Assembly (NCBI GenBank): GCA_031769625.1
Contig: JAUIMM010000171.1
Span: forward strand, 2,896,001-2,960,000
Direction: 5' to 3'
From: Taudactylus pleione
Lineage: Eukaryota; Chordata; Amphibia; Anura; Myobatrachidae
Length of the DNA stretch: 64,000 nt
Positions 54,412 through 64,000 of this stretch are shown here, piece after piece. A program made the translations under genes and the position numbers. The first letter of the stretch is position 1. Every line of letters starts with the position of its first letter. A model generated the notes under the pieces. That model was not told the origin of the DNA and did no database searches. It saw only the letters and a list, made by a program, of their open reading frames with translations.

Positions 54412-55522
54412 TAGGGATGAGCTCTGATTCGTCGTTCGGCTTTGGATTTGGATTTGCCAAACCTGCCGTGACTGGCTTTGGATTTGGATTTTTTACAAAA
54501 ATGTACACAAGAACCTAAAATCACATAATTTGTTTTTTTTTGTTGTTCCTAGAGTATTATTAACCTCAAAAACATTAATTTCCAGTCAATTACAATCAAT
54601 TTAGACCACCTCACAGCTTATAATATTGTTTTCACCATTATTGGCCAAAGGTTGCAGTGAGCTAACTGTGATGTGCTTGTATACACAGAGGGCTAAGGCC
54701 CACAAAGTCATGGTGCTTGTATATACAGAGAGCTAAGGCCCACAAAATCATGGTGCTTGTATACACAGAGGGCTTAGGCCCACGGAGTCATGGTGCTTTT
54801 AAATTATTTTATACAGAGTGCTAAGGTCCACATAGTCACAGTGCTTGTATACATAGAGGGCTAAGGCCCACAGAGTAACGGTGCTTGTATACACAGGGGG
54901 TAGAGCACCAAAAAATAAGTTTTCTTTGTTTTTCTTTTTAAACTTTAAACTTTCTTTTTTTTACTTTTTTAAACTTTTTTTTTTTTACACACAGCCACTT
55001 GTGAGTCTCGACACTTTAGTCAGTATAGCAGAGCAATGAGGCATACATCAGTGTGCAGTCACTATGCCCCCTTACACAGTCACTTTTGCCAGCACAACCA
55101 CTTGTGAGTCTCTGGACACAGCACTTAATCAGCAGAGTATTGTGCAGCATCAGCGTGCTGTGTGCCCCCTATACAGCCACTTTGCCAGCACAGCCACTTG
55201 TCCCACTCAGCCAGCCAGTGATCAGCAGAGCATTGCGCAGCATACATCAGCATGCCCCCTGTACAGCCACTTGTTCCATTTGTTGTTGCCAGCCAGCCCA
55301 GTAGCAGAGCAGTGCAGGAGAAATGGCGCCTTATGTAGAGGCGAACTCTCGCCTCTCGCGAGAGTTCGGCACTCTCGCGAGAATCCGACATCAGAACACC
55401 GACGTTCAGCTCGCAGTTGGGATCTGAGTCGGCGGGAACAACCGAGCCTCTGCTCAGGTGGGACTCGAATCCCCATGTTCGGAACGGTTCGGATTCCACA
55501 GAATCCAAACCGCTCATCTCTA
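54412..55522 (-). mobile_element. Non-autonomous hAT with perfect 8-bp TSD, kin of 5165-11715
   Basis: The ends TAGGGATGAGC and GCTCATCTCTA match the TAG-type ends of the autonomous element; the octamer TTAGTAAT is perfect on both sides (54404-54411 and 55523-55530). The left 250 bp repeats the autonomous left-end order: GGATTTGGATTTG, AAAATCACA, ATTATTAACCTCAA, CCAAAGGTTGCAG. The right end carries CGGTTCGGATTCCACAGAATCC. A GC-rich leader-like right third (55040-55480) has repeated CAGCCACTTGT words. No transposase; likely mobilised by the 5800-8913 protein or a relative. Confidence 0.9.
54673..54902. repeat. 40-bp minisatellite, six units
   Basis: Units starting GTGCTTGTATACACAGAGGG at 54673, 54713, 54753, a longer one at 54793, then 54841 and 54881. 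Inside the 54412-55522 element. Confidence 0.85.
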
Positions 55523-55636
55523 TTAGTAATTCACATGACTGAATCTAAGTGCAATAAGGATCATTTCCTTTTCCTTTTCTTTACAGAACATAATTTATCC
55601 TCTCTCCAATATTAGTGTGAATGTGTGCTTTATATA

Positions 55637-56517
55637 GTACTAGCTGATGTACCATGTTTCACCCGGGTAAACCTTAGATATTTCCATTTCCATCTCGCCA
55701 CTCCAGTAACACATTAATCCTTCACCTCTATAGTAATGCATCACTACTATAGTAATACATTACCTTCCCTCACCTGTGTACTAACACATTCCACTCCCTC
55801 ACCTCTGTAGTAACACCTTATCCTCACTCACCTCTGTAGTAACACATTTCCCTCCCTCGATCGCCCATGTTGTAACACATTCAACATTCCCCTCCCTTAC
55901 CTGTGTAGTAACACATTTTCCTCCCTCACCTGTGTAGCAACACATTCCTCTCCATCACGTATGTAGTAAAACATTTACCTCCCATACCTGTGTAGTAACA
56001 CATTACCTTCCCTCACCTCTATAGTAACACATTCTCCTCCCTCATCTGTGTAGTAATATATTCCCCTCCCTCACCTCTATAGTAACACATTCCCCTCTCA
56101 CTACTGTTGTAACACATTTTCCTTCCCTCGCATCTGTACTAACACATTCCCCTCCCATACCCGTGTTGTAACACATTCCCTTCCCTCACTATTCAAATAG
56201 GGGAAGCACACCAACTGCCAGTGATGTTTGGCAGCACTTGGGATGACAGTTGGTGTTTCAATCTTGAACTGTGCAGTAGCCATGATGAGATAGTCAGGCA
56301 GGACATTGCACAGGGGGAGGAAACATTTTAGCCCTTTTTACCCCCTTAGCAGTCGAATTTCGAAAAATCCCTTCTTAGTGGGCAACTACATCATGGAAGG
56401 CATATACTCCCCGATTTTCATCTATCTAGGTCCAGGGGTTTGGGCTGGGCGTGGAGTCAGTCAGTCAGTCAGACAGGACATTTGATTTTATTTATAAATA
56501 TGAGCTATGTTTGACTC
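55637..56517. repeat. Dispersed repeat with a 30-bp minisatellite core
   Basis: TACTAGCTGATGTACCATG and CACCCGGGTAAA lead into about fifteen units of GTAGTAACACATTCCCCTCC plus CTCACCTCT (55690-56190). A non-repeated right part with GAGTCAGTCAGTCAGTCAG and TTTATTTATAAATA follows. The ACTAGCTG start and CCCGGGT motif recall rolling-circle or SINE-like repeats seen in many animals, but I cannot assign a class. Confidence 0.6.
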
Positions 56518-57331
56518 TCTTAATTTAGAGCTAAATTATTCCAGTTTTGAAGTAAATAATTTGCTCTCTGCTTAAGTTCTGCTTCCTGCATTCTACAACT
56601 ACAGTACTGAATGTGTGTAAAAGCTGTGTTTATTCATGTAAGATGGAAAATTTAATAAAAAATCTATTAACATGTTCACATATTCCAGTGAAGTGGGACA
56701 TTTGTGTTATCACACGTCAATGGGGGAATGGTCTGTATAAAAACAAAAGTGATGGGAACAGATACTTAGAAGATCTTTAGTAACCTTTGAACCAGAACCA
56801 TACTTTCCGTCGGTGGATCAGCAGCCAGACTAGAGATTCTTCCAGCAGTCAGAGATTCATTGTTTCCTGGACTGTACCCAATTATAAGCAATAAAAACAG
56901 GGAGAGAGGCGTTCATAAAGAGCTCATTACAATAATTTATTATTATCAATATTGTTAAAATAAAGAGAGGGGGGTAAAGTTTTGAAAATTCAAGTAGAAA
57001 TTCAGTTTTTTTTAAATAATTTACATTTAAATTGTTCTACATTATTGTGAATTTTGAAGTTTGTAATATGGGAGAAAAAATTATATTTGTAATAAAATGG
57101 GCGGAAAAAAAAACATACAGCATCTTCTATTGGGTAGCATGTATTTTGGGATTTTAATATAATTGCACACTGACCTTTGGGGACCCTGAAATAAAAGCTA
57201 AGAAGTTTGTCTACTAGAATAAAAAAATGTGAGCACCTCATCTCTAGGCAGTGTTACAGTGCAGCCTAGTACTAGCTGATTCCAGCTTCAGCAAAAGTGT
57301 CTGTGCATCAATATTGTCTGTGCATTCAGAC
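56518..57331. other. No gene seen
   Basis: AT-rich; frames of up to 79 codons without motif. Confidence 0.5.
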
Positions 57332-57334
57332 AGT

Positions 57335-57865
57335 GGGCCTGATTCAGAGCCGGATGCTCTGAACGAGCGTGTTTTTTTTTTTTTTTCAAAGCGGCCTTTT
57401 GGACGCTCGCATATCTGTGGGTTACCACCCACAGCTTATGCGAGCGTCCATGATGATGGTCGTGATGGTCAAGACCATCACGACCATCGTGCTTGCGACG
57501 AGACCTGCGGTAGGGTCTCGGTGACCGCAAGCCCTGGAGTGATTTTGGCTCTATCAGAGCCAAAATCACTCCCACTGACATCACTAGTGATGTCAGTATG
57601 GCCGGACCCAGACGGTAGGCGTTCCCATGGGAACGCCTCCGTCTGGCAGCCACGCCCCCGGCATGCCCACCAAAGGGGGCGTGCTGTCACTCACCATCGA
57701 CAGCACGCCCCCTTTGGTGCGAGACCCATAACGACGGCTACCCCGTCGTATTCGGGTCTCGCGCATGTGCACGACGGAGCTCCCTCCGTCGTGCGCATGT
57801 GCACTAGGGCACACTCGACCCGCTTGTGAGCGCTCAGCGCTCGCGAGCGGGTCTGAATCAGGCCC
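57335..57865. mobile_element. Multi-hairpin MITE, 531 bp
   Basis: Ends GGGCCTGATTCAGAGCCG and CTGAATCAGGCCC with AGT on both sides (57332-57334 and 57866-57868). Between 57411 and 57853 ten hairpins follow almost without gaps: 57411-57449, 57455-57488, 57491-57532, 57536-57572, 57574-57597 (a perfect 24-bp palindrome), 57608-57646, 57668-57719 (21-bp perfect arms), 57720-57761, 57763-57802 and 57817-57853. Open frames across it are by-products of the palindromes. Confidence 0.9.
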
Positions 57866-57868
57866 AGT

Positions 57869-60319
57869 GTCAGTACCTTTACCATTCAGTTATAGGACAT
57901 TAACAAACATTAACAATAAGTAAAGCATCTTCTCTAAAATTGTTTGGACATTCCACTTAAGCAATTGAATCATTTCCCATTGACATACAGTACAGTAGAG
58001 AAATTTGTTTGGCTAATCCAGATGGCATTCTCCCATGGGAGGCTCATGCAATAACTGCTCTGGTTTCTTTGTACCAGCCAGGAACTGCTAGAAACACTGA
58101 CCAGACACAAACTCTTTTCAACACATCCTTTGATTAAATGATATGCTGATGTGTCAAGAGTTAAGATCATAAAAATGATGTTAGCAGATCCTGTAGTATA
58201 TTCTGACTGAGAAGAAAAAATAAATGTATATATAATATACTATGTAGTAAAACAGTATATTCTATAATATATGTAAAACATTGTTATTGCCTTCCCATAG
58301 TGTAATATCTCAGTGTCACTTCTAAGAAAGACAGATATCAGACTTGGACTACAAAAGAAGGAACATTAATTACTTGCTAATCATTAATAATCATTTGTCT
58401 AGTGTGTAATATCTCAGCATAACAATGGAAACAAATATCACTATTGAAACACTGTGAGCTTTTGCTTCTCTCCTACTATAAGTGTTAAATTGGTACAGTA
58501 GTTTTACTTTTCGAGAAAAGTGTTCAACCTGATTGATCATTGTGGGAATTGCAGATTTACCTAGCTAGAGAGTTTTGCAAGCCACCAATTTGCATTCCTC
58601 AGTTTGCTTAATGGCCAGTGACCCTATTAAAATAGGTCACTCATTTATGGTATTTTATGAATGTCTGTCCAGTCCCATCACTACCGATTCCAGGATGGTG
58701 ACTGTTCTAATTTAACCCCAGGAGTTCCTGGACACTTCATTTATGGGATATTCACAATTGCGGCCTCCATCCCAGTATCTATTTTTGTATTTTATCTTGT
58801 TTGTGCCTGATATGTGGGCCCTTCTGGACCAAAGTATTTTTTCAGGTCCATATATATTGCAAAACTACTACGTTGAAAAAAGTGGAATTATTTTTTATTA
58901 TCAGTTATTTATGTAGTTATTAGTACTATATTTTATCCAGCTAACACATGAAAGCTCACCAATCTCACCAAACTTCTCTACAATTCTGGAGATAATCCTA
59001 ATCTCACACCTAACATATTAAAGATATTAGAAGCCTTATTTTCCTTTCATTACAGATAAAACCAGCCTAGTCTAGACCCTTGGCATTGAGATCAAGCAAT
59101 TGCAGTTCAATTTTTGCGGTTGGCTAATGACTGTTCACCCTGGCAGACTGCCAGTCTCAACACAATCTCTACCTCACATAATCACACAGTAATGACCCAT
59201 GTTACAGGCATAGAAAGTCAGTTATGCATGCAATACTATCAGTGGTCCTGCCCATGTATGAGTTTGTATTCTGTATAGAGCATTTATGTTACCTAGCACA
59301 TTGCAGACCAATCACTGAGGCCGTTAAAACTGCCCCAAAGTAATGCAAAAGAAAAAAACATTATCATAGTCATTAAACCCTTCTTGTACCTTATGTAATT
59401 CAGTAATACAGAACCTTTGATATAAATCTCAATCCCTATGAGCATTTAAAACTAAATTAATTTTATTTTTACACGTTTTGCACGATTAAAATACAGTGCC
59501 TATAGAGAGTCGGCATACCCTGTCAATATCCTTACCTTTTGTCACATTACACTGTGGAAAATAAAATAATTGAAATCAAACTTTTTCCAGCTTTATTTAA
59601 ACATTTCGTCTTACAACATGCAACTAATAATGAAAGGCAGCAATTATAAGATGAACCACTAAAAAACTTGTGAGGAAAAGCTACGGCTGCTGTCATAGGA
59701 GCCCTTTTTACATTGATTCATACTCAGATGTACAAATGTTACACACCAAATTGATCAGTGCAAGCTAGCAATGTAGTTTTGTTGATTTTGTATGTTTTAA
59801 TTGTGTGAATAAGATGCAAATTTTGAGAGAAAAAGACGGGCTGAGTTGTCCAGGTCCTGGCTCAGAAATAGGGGCTATTTGTCATGACTAAAGCAATAGC
59901 AAAAAAGGACACGTGTACACCAAGTTGGCCGTTATCACAGAGTGCCCACACAGCACCAAAGAAAAACTCTTCTCCAGAACCAGCAGAGAATGGAGGTTCA
60001 AAATTATAACTAGGAACAGACAGTTGTGCTTGGCATCATCTGACTATTATAAGGGTTGTACATTGATAGTTTCTAGTTTTATTACTATGCTGTTTCTCCT
60101 TTTCACACCCATTACACACTACCTGTAGCTGCACAGAAATGCCCTACGTGTACACCAAGGACTTCATTTCTATTGGTGGCTAATAATGCTGCTGTTTTGT
60201 AATAACGACACACACTTTCCCTGTGCAGGTGCTACAATTGTTAGTCCGCTTATTAAGTATGAATGTATCAGGTGTATCTGAGATTGTAAGCTCATTTGCA
60301 CAGGAGATATACAGCGAAA
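57869..60319. other. No gene seen
   Basis: A 2.4-kb AT-rich stretch without recognisable transposon ends, except a degenerate TACAGTGCCTATAGAGAGTC at about 59492, resembling a common vertebrate DNA-transposon end. The best place in the window to look for non-coding conserved host sequence. Confidence 0.5.
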
Positions 60320-60526
60320 TATATATATATATATATATACACAAACAAGCTGAGGATGGCACTCCCATGTAACAAACACATAAGCCTGGGTGTCCTCCGT
60401 GGAAAGTAAGTCACTTCCCCAGTGTATCCACTTCAGCGGCGGCACTCCAGTATAAAAGACACCACAAGGCAGGTACAGTACCTGCCTTGTGGTGTCTTTT
60501 ATACTGGAGTGCTGCCGATGAAGTGG

Positions 60527-60560
<34 letters not shown>
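60320..60560. repeat. 99-bp near-perfect palindrome between TA microsatellites
   Basis: Arms 60428-60476 and 60478-60526 (49 nt, two mismatches) meet at a single A at 60477. TA runs lie at 60320-60338 and 60530-60559. The arm word CTCCAGTATAAAAGACACC is not found elsewhere in the window. Confidence 0.9.
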
Positions 60561-60565
<5 letters not shown>

Positions 60566-61325
60566 CTTGTCCAAATCCACCCACAATGGAGCTGCCACTT
60601 AGTTTGCGAAAAGAAACACCAGTGGTACTCAGGAACACATCCATGAAGAATTATGGCATCTGCTTACCCTGCAGATACTTTCATCATCATACTAAAGGTT
60701 CATTATGTAAAATTAAGAATTATCATACTTTTTTTATTTTAGAAGCTAGACATAGCATGGTGACATTGCTCTATAAGGTAATTAACTACATCTCGCCCCT
60801 TATTACATGGGGTGGCAGAGGTAAATGCAGACACAGACTATAGATACACATGGCCCCTCAGGGCCAAAATGAATCACCTGACTAGAACAGGTTTTTCTAA
60901 ATTAAATAATACCTTGTATATTTGTTAAATTATACTTTTAATAATATATAATCCCTGATTGTCATTTTTCTTATGTATTTTTCCATTGGTGTTTAATTTG
61001 CTTTCATTACCCAAGTGAATGTAATACATTGTTGTCATCATCCTAGTATTACATAGCTCCTTTTGCTATGTAGATTTCATATTCTAGTTTAAGTCCTATC
61101 TAATATGTTTGTTGCATCTTAGGCGTTGCTGTATCACTAATAGTAAAGGGGCCCGTTTGCAACAAAGATTGGGAATGGCATGCACTTCTGATGGGTGATC
61201 TTTGTTATTTAAGGTGAACTTTTTGAATTGTATAATTGTTCCAGATGAAATTACATTAAAGCACTGAAATGTTGAATATGTGTTGTAGTCTGTGCTCCCA
61301 AGTGTGTGCGTGTGTGTATGTACAG
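60561..61325. other. No gene seen
   Basis: AT-rich with no repeat structure. Confidence 0.45.
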
Positions 61326-61562
61326 TGATGTGTGGTCAGGTGAGGCAGAGCCTTTTCTGTCATACTTAGGTATACTCCAAAGTTTTGACTATAAAAATGA
61401 TAGGAAAAAATTAAGAAAATGTTATATAAATATCTTCTTTGTATTATTGTAATCATTTTTATAGTCAAATCTCTGGAATAAAAAGTGTATGGCAGATGAG
61501 GCACTGCCTCCCCTGTCTACCTTTTCCGCACATCCCTGATCAAAACACACCAAATTTCCAGC
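61326..61562 (-). repeat. Second copy of the CAGGRATGTGCGG repeat, inverted
   Basis: Complement of the 25243-25470 repeat: GTGATGTGTGGTCAGGTGAG at the left and CCGCACATCCCTGATCAAAAC through CCAAATTTCC at the right. The shared GTGTTTTGATC shows the repeat extends beyond the CAGG motif. Confidence 0.7.
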
Positions 61563-62568
61563 ACCTTATACTGCTGCACCTTTGTATAATCCCCACATGT
61601 ACCCTCAGGTTCATATAAGTATCTGTAAATATGGCTCTGATACTAGCCAGTGCCACCTCAGGAATTTATCTCACTGCACTTATAATGTATAAATAATCAC
61701 ACTCACTGAATAGGCGTAACTTTTCAAATATATGAAACCATCTTTTTAGAGTTTATTATTATTTTAATTTTTGCGTTGTTTCTTTCACTCGAACATTTTC
61801 TACAGTAATGTATAATCCTTATTAGATGTACTTTCTACAGTTATCCTTTTAGTTTACACTAGATGTGGACAATCTACACTTGGATCTAGGGGTAAAAAAC
61901 AAAGTCAGTCTGTCCCTTTCTACATTATCCACTTCAAACATCTCCAGCCATCCCGTAATTGTGCTGAACTCAGTCCTTATGTAACTTGTTCTCTTCACTT
62001 CACTGACAGAGTTAGATAAACAGGTAATCCTACTCTATTGCCGGGGAGACCACTCTAAGCGGATTAATTGCAGATGGGTCTTAATAGAATTGTACCGTCA
62101 AGTGATCTAAGCGGAGACTCTCACACTGAGACGCATTCTGTAAATACTTATTATCTTATGCTGACAGCCTCTTGGGTCTTAATGAGATCAGTACAGTTTT
62201 CAATGCTCACATACAAAATATCCAATTGAGATTGTTTCCTTCACCATTCTTTATTGCTATCTTCTAGAAGGAAACATTTGAACATGAAAAAAAAACATTC
62301 AAATTAAATTTACAGACAATTTTTACAATAGCAAAATTGTCTTGTAAAGAGTATGCAATTTGATATGTTAGTTTCTATAGAACAGTTTTCTGATTGGTCG
62401 CTGTTCCAAACACTTAATTGGGATACAATGAAAATCCCCAAATAATGTATTAGGCAATTGCCTATGCTAGCGGGCTGAGGTTTGCGTATGTGCTTTTATT
62501 CTTTTGAGAGGATTATTTTTTAAAAATTTTTCTTTAAACCTCATAAAGCTAAAAGCATGGTGGTGGCC
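61563..62568. other. No gene seen
   Basis: AT-rich, no structure noted. Confidence 0.45.
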
Positions 62569-62571
62569 TAT

Positions 62572-62936
62572 GGACCTGATTCAGCATTGCACGTATGTTC
62601 AACGTTGAACACAGATTCACGATTATCAAGTGCAGAACGGGTCCTGCGTGATCGCATGCAGGCCCCTGTGTGTCTCTGCCTGATTGATAGACAGAGGCAT
62701 TTATGGGGCAGTGCAGGGGTGGGGATGGCCGGTGGGGCGTGCCAGCCCCGTTTTCCAGGAGTGGCAAGGGCAGGGGCTGCATCCACGGACGCAGTTTCAT
62801 GGCATCTCAAGCCGGCCAGCTTGAGTATGGTGAGGCTTACACAGCTGGTCGATGCCACGCAATGGTTATCCCAGCCTGTGATTGAAAAGCTTCTTGCAAG
62901 CAGCTCTGCAGTTCCATCCTGTGCTGAATCACTCCC
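62572..62936. mobile_element. GATTCAG-type MITE, 365 bp
   Basis: GGACCTGATTCAGCATTGC and GTGCTGAATCACTCCC are imperfect inverted ends, with TAT on both sides (62569-62571 and 62937-62939). The interior is GC-rich and non-coding despite frames of about 100 codons. Confidence 0.72.
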
Positions 62937-63016
62937 TATTTAGATACTTTTTGTTTTGTTTTATAGTCGTTTCTTTGTCATTTCTTTTCTACTATTTACC
63001 AATGGGATACAGAGTA

Positions 63017-63430
63017 CAGTGGCGTATCTATAATGGGTACAGTGTGTGCGGGGCACACGGGCCCCCGGGTCCAGGGGGGCCCCGCACCACACACACTGCG
63101 CCCATATTATTTAATACTTACCTGTCCATGGTCCCACGGCGGGTGTCTGGGTTGCTCAGAATACCGGAAAATGGCCGTCACGGACATTTTTCCGGTGTTC
63201 TGCGTATGCGCAATAGACTCCGGGCACTACAGTGTGCCCGGAGTCTACTGCGCATGCACAGAACACCGGGAAAATGCCCGCTGCGGCCATTTTCTGGCAT
63301 TCTGCTCATGCACAGTAGGCTCCGGGCACACTCTAGCATCAGTCGGCTGCCGGCTACCGGGCAGAGAGGAGAGGAGGGGGCCCCACACGGGGAGTGCACA
63401 CGGGCCCCCTTCTCTCTTGAGACGCCCCTG
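63017..63430. mobile_element. Non-autonomous hAT-type element, 414 bp
   Basis: CAGTGGCGTATCTA at the left and GAGACGCCCCTG at the right. Flanking octamers ACAGAGTA (63009-63016) and GCAGAGTA (63431-63438) match at 7 of 8. The interior contains inverted words (CGGGCACTACAGTGTGCCCG near 63213; GCGCATGCACAGAACACCGG against CGGTGTTCTGCGTATGCGC). Frames of 150-200 codons here are composition effects. Confidence 0.82.
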
Positions 63431-63630
63431 GCAGAGTACATGCATTTTTATCAGTTACTGTATTACACTCATCAACCAGTCTGTAGTCAAAATTTAGACA
63501 GCTAAAACCTAGACAATCAAATCATCTACACCAAAATGTCAACATGGTCAAACTGTCGAAAACCAAAAGGTCGACATAAGCATAAGGTCAACAGGGTCAT
63601 AAGGTTGACAGTCGCAATGTAGGGAATTAC

Positions 63631-63828
63631 AGGTTTATTTATCAAGCAGTGAAAAACTTAGTGAAGCGGGCTAGTGGAGAAGTTGTCCAAGGCAACCAAT
63701 CAGCTCCTACATATTATTTTACAGACTGTACTTAATAAATTTTACTTCAAAGCTGATTGGCTGCCATGGGCAACTTCTCCACTGATCCGCTTCACTAAGT
63801 TCTTTCATTGCTTGATAAACAAACCCCT
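63631..63828. mobile_element. Foldback MITE (TTTATCAAGCAGTG family)
   Basis: TTTATTTATCAAGCAGTGAA, AACTTAGTGAAGCGG and AGTGGAGAAGTTG on the left are mirrored by CAACTTCTCCACTG, CCGCTTCACTAAGTT and TTGCTTGATAAACAAA on the right, around ACAGACTGTACTTAATAAA. Confidence 0.8.
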
Positions 63829-63854
63829 CAAGTATGAAGTCCTAGTGGCTGAAT

Positions 63855-64000
63855 AGGTTCATATCCCGACGCCGGCAGCCCGAAGGGAGAAGATCCCGAC
63901 ACTGCAGGTAAGTACCCTATCCCTACTCCTCTCCCCCCCTAACCCTAACCCTCCCGTAGTGGTGCCTAACCCTAACCTCCCCCCTTGTGCCTAATCTTCC
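63855..64000. repeat. CCTAAC-rich dispersed repeat, cut by window end
   Basis: GGTTCATATCCCGACGCCGG and GATCCCGACACTGCAGGTAAGT lead into CCCCTAACCCTAACCCTCCC words. Same family as 30048-30735; the rest lies outside the window. Confidence 0.7.

Noticed and set aside
57251..57885. Open frames of up to 192 codons on both strands
   Set aside because: Created by the palindromic MITE; they overlap on both strands and have no motif.
59492..59640. TACAGTGCCTATAGAGAGTC as a full DNA transposon
   Set aside because: Only one degenerate end is recognisable; no partner end or target duplication was found.
62557..63505. Open frames of 90-207 codons
   Set aside because: They span a GC-rich MITE and a hAT-type element with TSDs; composition effect.

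Overview
This is a repeat-dense, intron- or intergenic-like window from a large animal genome. The repeat mix (hAT elements with ZBED-type transposase, GIY-YIG Penelope-like elements, many foldback MITEs, TTAGGG-like tracts inside dispersed repeats) most suggests an anuran amphibian. That is an inference from repeat style; no host marker gene confirms it. I found no host protein-coding exon I can defend, no rRNA or intact tRNA, and no CRISPR.

Layout. 1-3638: mostly unassigned, with a 45-bp minisatellite. 3639-11715: two hAT-family elements lie head to head across an (AT)n tract. The second (5165-11715) is complete, with an intact 1037-residue transposase on the minus strand, a TATA box, and fourteen ~160-bp leader repeats each carrying CACGTG. 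11724-18780: a Penelope-like element (PLE) on the minus strand, RT plus CX2CX2CX2C linker plus GIY-YIG, killed by two in-frame stops, a frameshift and a 599-bp MITE. Behind it lie a 5'-truncated second copy and an inverted pseudo-LTR piece joined through a snap-back junction. 19673-29200: a MITE split by a solo LTR, a CpG-rich block, two large hAT-type non-autonomous elements with perfect 8-bp target-site duplications (TSDs), and a possible CCAAT promoter. 30048-38815: foldback MITEs and dispersed repeats rich in CCTAAC words. 38820-41972: a second, opposite-strand and broken copy of the autonomous hAT. 41973-43140: MITE pieces. 45840-48110: a degenerate ~0.95-kb tandem array with tRNA-like boxes and a 258-bp apparently perfect duplication. 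48685-57865: nested MITEs and hAT-type elements, ending in a MITE built of ten consecutive hairpins. 57866-64000: largely unassigned, with a near-perfect 99-bp palindrome and more MITEs.

How the parts relate. The only apparently functional protein is the hAT transposase. The elements at 3639-5120, 24950-25242 and 54412-55522 share its subterminal sequence and could be its non-autonomous partners. Nesting gives a relative history: a MITE entered the PLE reading frame; hATs entered the PLE's AT-rich tail; an LTR element entered an old MITE and left a solo LTR.

Most notable: (1) the string-of-hairpins MITE at 57335-57865, whose partial relative at 41973-42213 keeps paired arms with different arm sequence; (2) the CACGTG array between TATA box and start codon of the hAT transposase; (3) the snap-back junction and a 33-bp local inversion in the PLE copies; (4) tRNA-like A/B boxes in a long tandem array. 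All boundaries were read by eye; family names are assignments by hallmark, not by database search.
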